From Streptomyces sp. Isolate_45 (GTDB lineage: Bacteria; Actinomycetota; Actinomycetes; Streptomycetales; Streptomycetaceae): a DNA stretch of 44,291 nucleotides. Made by a program: the position numbers and the translations under genes. The stretch spans positions 1-44,291 of the forward strand of contig NZ_JANFAK020000064.1 of NCBI RefSeq assembly GCF_024721315.2, in the 5' to 3' direction. Under the pieces are notes generated by a model, which had not been told where the DNA came from, did no database searches, and saw only the letters and a program-made list of their open reading frames with translations. This document shows, piece by piece, positions 7,761 to 16,400 of the stretch. Positions within the stretch are counted from its first letter, which is position 1. Each line of letters starts with the position of its first letter.

Positions 7761-7831
7761 GCCGGTGACGGCCGTCGCCGCCGCCGCGCACGTCACCCGC
7801 GCACACCACCGCCGAGGACCGAGGAGCCGTC

Positions 7832-9112
7832 ATGCACGACCCGCACGCCCTGCTGCAGGACGCGGCGGTGGCCGACCTGGCCCGCCGCGGACACCACCTG
7901 GACCGCGCCGCCCTGCGCGAGCTGACCGATCTGCGCTCCCGGCTCATCGCCGAACGCGACAAGCTGCGGGCGGAGCAGAACCGCTCAGCCCGTAGCGGGG
8001 TGCGGCCCGACGCGGCCGCGCGCGCCCGGATCCAGGAGGCCAAGGAGCGCCTGCGGTCGGTGTCGGAGGAGCTCCGGGTGGCGCAGGAGTCCCTCGACGC
8101 GCTGCTGCTGGCCGTCCCCAACCGGCCCCACCCCGACGTGCCCGACGGCACCGAGCAGGATCCGCCGGTGGTGCGCCGGGTCTTCGGGGAACCCCCGGGC
8201 TTCGAGTTCACCCCGCGCGACCACGTGGACGTCGGCACCCGGCTGGGCATCCTCGACCCGGTGCGGGCCGCGAAGCTCTCGGGCTCGCGCTTCGCCGTGA
8301 CCCGGGGGGCGGGGGCCCGGCTGGAGCGGGCGCTGGCCTCGTTCCTGCTGGACCTGCACACCGGGGAGCACGGATACGTGGAGCACGGCGTCCCGCACCT
8401 GGTGAGCCGGGAGACGATGACGGGCACCGGGCAGCTCCCGAAGTTCGCCGACGACCTGTTCGCGACGGACGCCGCGGACCGCGAGCTGCTGCTGATCCCG
8501 ACGGCCGAGGTGCCGCTGGTCAACCTGTACCGCGGGGAGACCCTCCAGGAGGGCGAACTCCCCCTCGCCCTGACCGCGTTCACTCCCTGCTACCGGGCGG
8601 AGGCGGGCTCGTACGGCCGGGACACGCGGGGGTTGGTGCGACTGCACCAGTTCGAGAAGGTCGAGCTGGTGCGGATCTGCCCGCCCGACCGGGCCCGGGA
8701 GGAACTGGAGATCCTGGTGGGGCACGCGGAGACCGCGCTGCGACGGTTGGGGCTCGCGCACCGGGTGGTGGAACTGCGGGCCGGCGACCTCGGGTTCGCC
8801 GCCCGGCGGACGTACGACATCGAGGTGTGGCTGCCGGGTCAGGGCACCTACCGGGAGATCTCCTCCTGTTCCGACTGCGGGGACTTCCAGGGGCGCAGGG
8901 CCGGCATCCGGGTCCGCGACCGGGACGGCGGCAAGGCCTTCGCGGCGACGCTGAACGGTTCGGCGCTGCCGATCGGCCGGACCCTCGTGGCGATCCTGGA
9001 GCAGTACCAGCGCGCGGACGGCTCGGTGACCGTGCCGCCCGCGCTGGTTCCGTACACGGGTTTCACCGCGATCGCCCCGGACGGTACGGCGGTGCTCAGC
9101 CCCGCGGCGTGA
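7832..9112 (+). CDS. vlmL: Second seryl-tRNA synthetase (VlmL-like)
   Basis: The 426-aa protein is a full-length class II SerRS. It has an N-terminal coiled-coil arm (about 25-100) that grips the long variable arm of tRNA-Ser. Motif 2 has Pro-Cys-Tyr-Arg-Ala-Glu-Ala-Gly and the Phe-Glu-Lys-Val-Glu block. Motif 3 ends in Gly-Ser-Ala-Leu-Pro-Ile-Gly-Arg. All catalytic elements look intact, so it should make Ser-tRNA. In valanimycin biosynthesis VlmL supplies seryl-tRNA to VlmA, and the same is inferred here. GAGGAG precedes ATG 7832. There is no T-box leader in the 71-nt gap after vlmB, unlike many housekeeping synthetase genes. Its 3' end overlaps the convergent PPTase gene by 17 nt. Its likely substrate includes the tRNA-like gene at 719-808. 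Confidence 0.9.
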   Translation: MHDPHALLQDAAVADLARRGHHLDRAALRELTDLRSRLIAERDKLRAEQNRSARSGVRPDAAARARIQEAKERLRSVSEELRVAQESLDALLLAVPNRPHPDVPDGTEQDPPVVRRVFGEPPGFEFTPRDHVDVGTRLGILDPVRAAKLSGSRFAVTRGAGARLERALASFLLDLHTGEHGYVEHGVPHLVSRETMTGTGQLPKFADDLFATDAADRELLLIPTAEVPLVNLYRGETLQEGELPLALTAFTPCYRAEAGSYGRDTRGLVRLHQFEKVELVRICPPDRAREELEILVGHAETALRRLGLAHRVVELRAGDLGFAARRTYDIEVWLPGQGTYREISSCSDCGDFQGRRAGIRVRDRDGGKAFAATLNGSALPIGRTLVAILEQYQRADGSVTVPPALVPYTGFTAIAPDGTAVLSPAA

Positions 9113-9836
9113 GCAGGGCCTGCCGGGGCCGGCCGCCGGCGTGCGCCCGGACGGGTTCCCGGGCGTGCTCCGGGACGGGCCACGGCAGGACCGTGACCGG
9201 GGCGAGGTCCCGGGACACGAAGGCGGTCATCGCCCAGGGCGCGTCCCGGTGGGTCGGCCGGAGTTCGGTCCGGCCGTGCCAGGGCGACGGGCCGTGGCCG
9301 CTGATCCCGCGCAGGGTGACCGCGCCGTCCGGGCCGAAGTCCAGGTCGACCTCCCGGGCGCCGTCGGTGAGGCCGCGGCCGGTGGCCTTGACCGCGGCCT
9401 CCAGCAGGGTCCAGGCGTGGAAGAAGGTCTCCGGGGTCGCGCTCGCCGGCACGCCCGGGTAGACGAAGGTCAGCACGTCCAGGTTGGTGGTGGACGGGCG
9501 GACCAGTTCCACGTCCACCCCGACCGGTCCGGTCTCGGTCGCCCCGAGCAGCAGCAGCCCGTCCGAGCGGGACCAGCTGATGTGGGTGCCGGGCTGGTCG
9601 GGCAGGTACGGCTTGCCCGCGGGGTCGTAGTGGATGCGCAGCTCGGACGCGGTGACGCCGAGGCGTTCGGCGAGCAGCCGACGGACGGTGAGCCGGGCGC
9701 GGTAGAAGCGGTGGGCGGCCCGGGCGTGGACGAACTCGGCGCCGCGGCGCAGCTCGTCCTCGGTGAGGCCCTCGGGGTAGTGCGCGCTGATGTCGGTGGG
9801 GTCGACCCGGTCGAGGTCGACCAGCCATGCGTCCAT
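9096..9836 (-). CDS. 4'-phosphopantetheinyl transferase (Sfp type)
   Basis: The 246-aa protein has Sfp-type PPTase motifs: Gly-Lys-Pro-Tyr and His-Ile-Ser-Trp-Ser in the first half, Gly-Val-Asp-Val-Glu at about 106-110 (magnesium site), and a Trp-Thr-Leu-Leu-Glu-Ala-Ala-Val-Lys helix that replaces the usual WxxKEAxxK. It converts apo carrier domains to holo. In this cluster the targets are the free ACP (11540), the carrier tail of the cupin-MetRS fusion and the NRPS T domain. AAGGAG precedes ATG 9836. The gene ends the long minus-strand operon and overlaps the SerRS tail-to-tail, marking the seam between the two cassettes. Confidence 0.9.
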   Translation of the reverse strand: MDAWLVDLDRVDPTDISAHYPEGLTEDELRRGAEFVHARAAHRFYRARLTVRRLLAERLGVTASELRIHYDPAGKPYLPDQPGTHISWSRSDGLLLLGATETGPVGVDVELVRPSTTNLDVLTFVYPGVPASATPETFFHAWTLLEAAVKATGRGLTDGAREVDLDFGPDGAVTLRGISGHGPSPWHGRTELRPTHRDAPWAMTAFVSRDLAPVTVLPWPVPEHAREPVRAHAGGRPRQALLTPRG

Positions 9837-9881
9837 CGTGCTCCTTCCATGGGTACGGTCCTTCGGCGCGGAAGGGGCGGC

Positions 9882-10934
9882 CTACAGGCGGAACACCTGC
9901 GTGGCGGAGTGCGCCGGGTCGCCGGGGCGGACGTGGAGCCGGCCGGCGGCCGGGTGCATGACGACCGCGGCGACGGTCCGCTCCGCCCGGATGTCGCCGC
10001 GGTCGGGGACCCGCAGGGGCTCCCTGGAGAGCAGCGCGAAGTGGTCCTCGGCGTCCGCGTCGCCGCGGAGGTCGGCGAGCCCGTCGGTGGCCGCGCGCAG
10101 GCGGCGCACCGAGGAGTTCCGGGCGAAGACGTTCAGCTCGTCGGCCGGGGCGAAGTCCGGGTGGAGGAAGTGGTTGGTGTGGACGAGGCCCCCGGGCCCG
10201 GCCTCCCGTACGCGCAGTTCCCCGTCGAGGTGTTCGACGTACAGGGCCCGCTCGGGGTCGCACAGCATGAGGGAGCGGGAGCTGGCCAGTGGCAGGCCCG
10301 AGAGGACCTTGAGGGCCTCGTCGACGCTGCCCGCGTGGTCCAGGAGGTGGCGGATGGCCAGGTACGGGGGGACGCCCGGGCGCCAGGTGCCGCCGAGGAC
10401 CAGGTTGAGGCCGACGGCCAGGCCGTCGCTGTTGAGGCCGAGGTAGCCGAGGAGCCCGGCGAAGCTGAGGACCAGCGAGCGCCGGGGGGAGCCGGCGCGG
10501 GCGGTCTCCAGGACGGCGATGTGGCTGTCGAGGTTCCCGTTGAGGTCGACGGTCTGGGCGAGGACGGGTGTTCCGTCGGCGGTGGTGCGGGCGTAGGTGG
10601 TGCAGTCGCCGGCCGTGGGGACCTTGGAGTAGCCCATGATCTCGCGGCGGAGCTGGAGCAGCCAGGCCTCGTCCTCGCCGATGCCGGCGCCTTCGGCGAG
10701 GCCCGCGACCTCCTCGGCGAGGTCGGGCAGGGCCGCCGTCACCCGCGTCCGGTAGGCGGCGACGGTCGGCAGCAGGGCGGGCAGGGTCAGGGGCCCGGCG
10801 GTGAGGTGGTTCAGCCGGGCCAGGCCGTCGTCGAGGAAGGTGCGCAGGGGGGCGGCGAGGGCCCGGCCGTGGGCACGGCCGATGTCGCGGGGCTCGCCGC
10901 CCGCCCGTATGAAGGTGATGCCGCCGGTGTTCAC
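9882..10934 (-). CDS. C45-family Ntn-hydrolase/acyltransferase
   Basis: The 350-aa product resembles peptidase family C45 (isopenicillin N acyltransferase and carcinine-hydrolase-like Ntn hydrolases). The likely nucleophile is Cys111 in a Gly-Asp-Cys-Thr-Thr-Tyr-Ala segment, which would be exposed by autocleavage. The family more often has Gly just before Cys, so the Asp here is notable. Downstream blocks Gly-Tyr-Leu-Gly-Leu-Asn-Ser-Asp-Gly and Thr-Asn-His-Phe are typical of the fold. It starts at GTG 10934, overlapping the GNAT stop by 4 nt. Predicted chemistry is amide hydrolysis or acyl exchange on a pathway intermediate, such as removal of a protecting acyl group. The substrate is unknown. 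Confidence 0.75.
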   Translation of the reverse strand: MNTGGITFIRAGGEPRDIGRAHGRALAAPLRTFLDDGLARLNHLTAGPLTLPALLPTVAAYRTRVTAALPDLAEEVAGLAEGAGIGEDEAWLLQLRREIMGYSKVPTAGDCTTYARTTADGTPVLAQTVDLNGNLDSHIAVLETARAGSPRRSLVLSFAGLLGYLGLNSDGLAVGLNLVLGGTWRPGVPPYLAIRHLLDHAGSVDEALKVLSGLPLASSRSLMLCDPERALYVEHLDGELRVREAGPGGLVHTNHFLHPDFAPADELNVFARNSSVRRLRAATDGLADLRGDADAEDHFALLSREPLRVPDRGDIRAERTVAAVVMHPAAGRLHVRPGDPAHSATQVFRL

Positions 10935-11536
10935 GCCGGTACCGCCTTCTTCGGGCCGCGGGCGAGGGCCTCGCGGACGGCCGGCCACTCGGTGCGCAGG
11001 ATGCTGTAGAAGACGGCGTCGCGGCGGCGCCCGCCCGGCATGTAGTTGAAGCTGCGCAGGGTGCCCTCCTCGGTGGCGCCGATGTTCGCGAGGCCGCGGC
11101 GGGCCTGGACGTTGAGGACGTCGGTCTTGAACTCGGCGCGTTCGACGTCGAGCACCTCGAAGGCGTGGGCCAGCAGCGCGGCCTTCGCCCAGTGGTTGAC
11201 GCCGCGGCCGCGGAAGTCCCGGCCGAGCCAGGACCAGCCGATCTCCAGGCGGCGGTCGGCCTCCGCCATGTTGCCGAAGCTCATGCTGCCCGCGACGCGG
11301 CCGCTGTCCTTGTCGGTGATCACGTACACGACCCGGCGGCCGGCGGCGTGGTCGGCGAGGTTGGCGTCGAAGAAGGACTCGAAGTCGGCCTCGGTCTCGA
11401 CGGCGGCGACGAAGTAGCGCCAGATCGCGGGGTCCATGGCGACGGCCCGGACGCCCTCGCGGTCCGCCTCGGTGATCGGGGCGAGGCGCACCCGGTCGTT
11501 CTCCAGGACGGTGGCGGCGTGGTCGGTCCAGCTCAT
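10931..11536 (-). CDS. GNAT-family N-acyltransferase
   Basis: The 201-aa protein is a RimJ/RimL-type GNAT. It has an N-terminal Val-Arg-Leu-Ala-Pro-Ile block, a Gly-Trp-Ser-Trp-Leu strand, the acetyl-CoA-binding Arg-Gly-Arg-Gly loop near residue 110, and a C-terminal Glu-Gly-Thr-Leu-Arg block. It sits directly behind an ACP gene and an acyl-AMP ligase gene. The same trio occurs in the triacsin cluster (Tri29-Tri31), where the GNAT acylates hydrazinoacetyl-ACP. By analogy it may acylate the distal nitrogen of a carrier-bound hydrazinoacetyl group. The donor CoA cannot be told. A resistance acetyltransferase is the main alternative. Confidence 0.82.
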   Translation of the reverse strand: MSWTDHAATVLENDRVRLAPITEADREGVRAVAMDPAIWRYFVAAVETEADFESFFDANLADHAAGRRVVYVITDKDSGRVAGSMSFGNMAEADRRLEIGWSWLGRDFRGRGVNHWAKAALLAHAFEVLDVERAEFKTDVLNVQARRGLANIGATEEGTLRSFNYMPGGRRRDAVFYSILRTEWPAVREALARGPKKAVPA

Positions 11537-11539
11537 GAT

Positions 11540-11812
11540 TCAGGCTCCGGTGGTGGCGTGGTGGCGGGTGAGGGCGTCGGTGACGTCGCGCAGCGTACGC
11601 ATGACGGCGAGGTCGTGCTCGGTGAAGTGGGCGAGGTCCACTTCGGTCTCCTCGCACACCTCGGTGAGGAAGAGGACCTTGTTGAGGGAGGTCAGGCCGT
11701 AGGCGGCGACCATGTCGGCGTCGAGGTCGAGGTCCTCGGGCTCGACCTCGGGGATCAGGACGAGGGAGAGCTGGGCGCGGGCGGCTTCTTCTACGAGCTG
11801 GGTGTCAGGCAT
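11540..11812 (-). CDS. Free-standing acyl carrier protein
   Basis: The 90-aa acidic protein has the four-helix carrier layout. The phosphopantetheine attachment site is Gly-Leu-Thr-Ser-Leu near residue 43, where a canonical ACP has Asp-Ser-Leu. The start overlaps the end of the ligase gene by 8 nt and its stop is 3 nt before the GNAT start, so the three are one translational block. It is the probable carrier for the acid activated by that ligase, likely hydrazinoacetic acid by analogy with Tri30 of triacsin biosynthesis. Confidence 0.85.
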   Translation of the reverse strand: MPDTQLVEEAARAQLSLVLIPEVEPEDLDLDADMVAAYGLTSLNKVLFLTEVCEETEVDLAHFTEHDLAVMRTLRDVTDALTRHHATTGA

Positions 11813-13436
11813 GGATTCCGGCCTCCTGGTCGTGCAGCGGGATGTGGTGGGCGGCCGCGATGGCGGGCCGTTTGGGCTTGTACTGGGAGGTCAGCAGGCC
11901 GTTGTCGATGCTGAACGGCGGATCGGCGACGAGGACACGGCTGATCCGCTCGTCGGCGCCGGTGGCGGCGTTGACGGCGGCGAGCCGGGCGGCGATGGCG
12001 GCGCGGTCGGCGGGCAGCGCGGCCGGGGACACGACGGCGACGAGGTCGGTCTGGGTGGGGCTGAACAGGACGCATTCGGCGACGGCCGGGTCGGCCCGCA
12101 TCAGTTCCTCGATGGGCCGGACGATGACCTTCTTGCCGTTGTCGAGGACGATGACGTCGTCGGCGCGGCCCCGCACGAACAGGTAGCCGTCCTCGTCGAG
12201 GTGACCGAGGTCGCCGGTGCGGACCGTTCCGTCGGTGTCGAACACCTTCTCCGAGTCACCGGGGCGGGCGTACGCGTAGTGGTTGTTGACCGGGTGGGTG
12301 CTGCGGACGCTGATGACGCCGTCCTCGCCGATCAGCACCTCCTTGCCGCGCACCACCCGGCCGACGCTGCCCTCGCGGTGGGCGCCGGGGTGGTTCTTGG
12401 TGACGATGCAGGTCTCGTTGAGGCCGTAGCCCTCGAAGAGGGGCAGGCCGACGTCGGCGAAGAAGCGGAGCACGGCCGGGGAGGCGGGGGCGGAGCCGGT
12501 CCACAGGTAGCGGATCCGGTCGCCGAACAGGGCGCGGGCGGCCTGCCGCGGGTCCTGGCCGGCGGATCGGCGCAGCCGGCCCTCGATCTGCCTGCGGGCG
12601 CTCTCGTAGAAGGCGGGTACGCCCATGACGACGGTGGGGCGGACGCGGCGCAGGGTGGCGAAGGCGGCCTCGTAGGTGGTGAGGGTGACGTCGTGGCCGT
12701 GGAGCAGCGCGGAGTACACCCAGTAGCGCTGTTGGAGCAGGGAGAGCGGGAGGAAGACGAACAGGTCGTCGCCGGGGCCGTGCGCGAAGATCTCCTGGAC
12801 GGCGGTGAGGGAGCTGTCGATGCTGCCGGCGGTGGCGCCGAGCCCTTTGGGCACGCCGGTGCTGCCGGAGGTGAACTTGATGGTGGTGACGTCCTGGAAC
12901 CCCCAGTGGACGGGGGGCAGGGGCCGGTCGGGGGCGCCGTCCGGCTCGGTCAGGTCGAGGATCGCGCCGGTGCCGAGGACGCCGGCCGGCCACTCGGCGC
13001 AGCCGTGGTCGGGCCGGTCGGCGGTCTCGTCGGCGGTCTCGTCGGCGGCCCGGTCGGTGTACAGCAGGCGCAGGCCGTAGCGGTCCATCAGTTCGGCGGA
13101 CGGGGTGAACTTGCCGGGCTCCAGGCCGGCCGTCTGCGCCCCGAGGCGCAGCGCGGCCAGGTCGAGGAGGACCCACTCCAGGCTGTTCGCGGCGAGGATC
13201 CCGATGCGGTCGCCGGGGCCGATGCCGTGGGCGTCGCGCAGGTGGTGGGCGAGGCGGCCGGAGCGCTCGTACAGCTCCCGCAGTGCGATGGTGCGGGTGC
13301 CGTCGAGGCGGGCGACGGAGATGCTGCCGGCGGCCGGCGGGCCGGTGACGATCCGCCGGATCGTGTCGGGCCCGGAGGCCGGCCCGCCGCCGGGCGCGGG
13401 GCGTACGGGCGCCGGTGAGGACGCCGCGCCGGTCAT
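11805..13436 (-). CDS. Acyl-AMP ligase (acyl-ACP synthetase type)
   Basis: The 543-aa ANL-superfamily adenylating enzyme has Phe-Thr-Ser-Gly-Ser-Thr-Gly-Val-Pro-Lys-Gly (P loop, about residue 190), Gly-Tyr-Gly-Leu-Asn-Glu-Thr (A5), Thr-Gly-Asp-Leu-Gly (A7) and a C-terminal Lys-Pro-Lys-Arg block. It looks closer to long-chain acyl ligases than to NRPS A domains. Its gene overlaps the NRPS stop upstream and the ACP start downstream, so the ACP is the likely acceptor. The context (HAA-forming enzymes in the same operon, GNAT next door) suggests it loads hydrazinoacetic acid, as Tri29 does. A fatty acid is the alternative. Confidence 0.85.
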   Translation of the reverse strand: MTGAASSPAPVRPAPGGGPASGPDTIRRIVTGPPAAGSISVARLDGTRTIALRELYERSGRLAHHLRDAHGIGPGDRIGILAANSLEWVLLDLAALRLGAQTAGLEPGKFTPSAELMDRYGLRLLYTDRAADETADETADRPDHGCAEWPAGVLGTGAILDLTEPDGAPDRPLPPVHWGFQDVTTIKFTSGSTGVPKGLGATAGSIDSSLTAVQEIFAHGPGDDLFVFLPLSLLQQRYWVYSALLHGHDVTLTTYEAAFATLRRVRPTVVMGVPAFYESARRQIEGRLRRSAGQDPRQAARALFGDRIRYLWTGSAPASPAVLRFFADVGLPLFEGYGLNETCIVTKNHPGAHREGSVGRVVRGKEVLIGEDGVISVRSTHPVNNHYAYARPGDSEKVFDTDGTVRTGDLGHLDEDGYLFVRGRADDVIVLDNGKKVIVRPIEELMRADPAVAECVLFSPTQTDLVAVVSPAALPADRAAIAARLAAVNAATGADERISRVLVADPPFSIDNGLLTSQYKPKRPAIAAAHHIPLHDQEAGIHA

Positions 13437-16400
13437 CGGGGCACCTCCGGGCGCAGGACGGCGGCCATGGCGCGGACGGTGTCGACCTCGGCGAACCGGT
13501 CGAGGGTCAGGGTGACGCCGAACCGTTTGCGGGCCGCGGTCAGGATCCGGGCCGCCGCGATGGAGTCACCGCCGAGGGAGGCGAGGGTGTCGAGGGCCCC
13601 GACGTCGGGACGCCGCAGGACGGTGGACCAGATGTCGCAGAGGATCTTCTCGGCCTGGGTGGCGGGGGCGCTGCCGCCCGCCTGCGGGGCGGGGGCCGCC
13701 GGGTCCTCGGCGCCGAGCGCGACCAGCTTCGTACGGTCGACCTTGCCGTTCTTGGTGAGCGGGAGCGAGCCGTGCCAGATGACCGCCGCCGGGAGCATGT
13801 AGTCCGGCAGGTCGGCGCGCAACGCGCGGCGGACTTCGGTGAGGTGCGGGCGGTGGGAGCCGGCGGGGACGAGGTGGGCGACGAGGCGGTTGCCGTGGGC
13901 GGCGACGACGGCCCGGGTGACCTCGGCCAGGGCGGCGAGCCGGGTCTCGACCTCGCCGGCCTCGATGCGATAGCCGTTGATCTTGATCTGGAAGTCGCTG
14001 CGGCCGAGGATCTGGATGTTCCCGTCGGGCAGGTACCGGCCGAGGTCGCCGGTGCGGTAGAGGCGTTCGCCGCGCACCGGGTCGGTGAAGAACCTTTCGG
14101 CGGTGCGCTGTTCGTCGCCCCAGTAGCCGCGGGCGAGACCGGTGCCGGCGGCGACGATCTCCCCGGTGACCCAGTCGGGGGCGTCGAGGCCGTCCCGGTC
14201 GAGGACGTAGGCGCGGTTGTTGGCGTTGGGCCGCCCGTACGGGATGGACTCGCTGCCGTCCTCGTCCTCGCCGACGGGGTGCAGGATGTTCCAGATGGTC
14301 GTCTCGGTGGGGCCGCCGAGGGAGACCACCTCCAGGCCGGGCGTCATCGTGCGCAGGGCGGCGGGCAGTTCGGGCGGGATGCGGTCGCCGCTCATCATGA
14401 CGAGGCGCAGGGCGGGCGGCGCCGCGCCGTCGGTGCGGGCCTGGTCGTGGAGCAGTCCGGCGATGGCGGGGACGGAGTTCCACACGGTGACCCCGTGCAG
14501 GCGGCACAGGTCGAGCCAGTGCGCGGTGTCGACGGCCTTGTCGTGGTCGGGCATGACGAGGGCCGCGCCCGCCGACAGCGCTCCGAAGACGTCCCAGACG
14601 GACAGGTCGAAGTTGAAGGCGCTGATGGCGAAGAACCGGTCGCCGGGGGTGATGCGGAAGCGGGTGTGGCAGTCGGCGACGACGTTGGCGACGTTGCGGT
14701 GGGTGACCATCACGCCCTTGGGGGCTCCGGTGGTGCCGGAGGTGTAGAGGACGTACGCGAGGTCGTCGGGGTGGGAGCCCGGCAGCCGGTCGGGGACCTC
14801 GGCGCGGCCGGAGGCGGGTCCGGTGAGATCGAGGGTGGCCAGGGCGGCGAGGGGTCCGGTGTCGGGCGGGGCGGTGTCGGTGAGCACGCACCGTACTCGG
14901 CCGTCGGCGAGCATGTACTCCTGGCGGGCGGCGGGCAGGCCCGCGTCGACGGGCAGGTACGCGGCTCCGGCGAGGACGGTCGCGAGGATGCCGATGATCT
15001 GCTCGGGTCCGCGCCGCATGACGAGGCCGACGAGTTCGCCGCGGCCGACGCCGTGGGCACGCAGCCAGCCGGCGGCGGTGGCGGCCCGGTGCAGGAGTTC
15101 GCCGTAGCCGACGGTCCGGTCGGCGGTGAGGATCGCGGGCGCCCCGGGGGTGCGGGCGGCCCGCGTCACGATGGCGTCGCCGAGCATCTCGTCGGGCAGG
15201 GCGACGGCCGTGTCGTTCGCGGCGAGCCGGCGGGCGCGTTGCGCGGGCGGCAGCAGGTCGAAGCCGTGGCGCTGCCAGGCCCGCGCGTCGACGAGGGTTT
15301 CGAGGAGGGTGGTGTAGCCGTGCGCCAGGTCGTCGAGGAGGCCCTCGCAGAACAGTTCGTCGAGGCCGTCGAGTTGGACGACGAGCCCGCCGTGCTGCTC
15401 CATGGCGAAGGCGTTCAGCCACACCTGGGGGGTCTGGCTGACGGAGAAGACCTCCTTGCCGAAGAGTTCCAGGGTCGACCCGTCGACCTCGCTGCTGACG
15501 TGGCCGATGGCGCTGTTGAAGGTGTACGGCATGCGGGCGCCGGCCAGTCCGCCGCGGCGGCGGGCGAGTTCCTTGAGGACCTCGATGCCGGAGAAGTGGC
15601 GGTGGTCCATGTCGGTGTGCAGCTGCCGCTGGAGGGCGCGGGCGCGTTCGGCGAAGGTCAGGGTCCGGTCGGTGGCGGCCTCGACGAGGAGGGTGTCGGA
15701 GAACGGTCCGATGGCCTCGAAGATCCGGGGGTGGATCGGCGGCCGGTTGGCGACGGTGGTGGTGAGGGTGAACCGCTCGCCGGCGCCCCAGGTGGCGAGG
15801 GTTTCGGCGTACGCGGCGAGCAGCAGGGCGGACGGGGTCAGCCCGGCCTCGGCGGCCCGGTCCTTGAGCGCGGTCCAGGCCGTACGGTCCAGCCGGACGG
15901 CGCGTTGGGTGAACCGCGAGCCGGACAGGGCGGCGGGGGCGGCGCGCAGCGGCAGGTCGGGGTGGGGGGCGAGGTCGTCGGCGCGGGCCGTCCAGTAGTC
16001 GCGGGAGCGGCGGGCGGGGGCCCGGTCGCGGGCGGTCTCCAGGGCGGCGACGTAGTCCTCGAAGGGGAGTTCCTCCGGCGCTTCGGCGGTGGGGCTGCGG
16101 TAGGCGTGCCACCAGGCCCGGAAGAACAGGAACATGCTGATCCCGTCCATCACGAGGCCGTCGTGGCCGACGTGCAGGACCATCCTGTCGTCGGCGAGGA
16201 GGGTGACGTCGGCGGTGAGCAGCGGGGCCTGGTCGGCGGGCAGTACCTGGTGGGAGCGCATCTCGCGGAGTTCGGTGCGGATGAGTTCCTGCTGGCGGGG
16301 GTCGTGGGCGCGCAGGTCGAGGACGCCGATGCGGGGTGTGTGCTCGCCGTGTTCGGTGACCTGGCGGTCGGGGGACAGGAAGCGCGAGCGCAGGGCGCTG

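Noticed and set aside
7761..7831. T-box or other leader before the second SerRS
   Set aside because: Only 71 nt, with no specifier hairpin or T-box sequence. The gene is simply downstream of vlmB.
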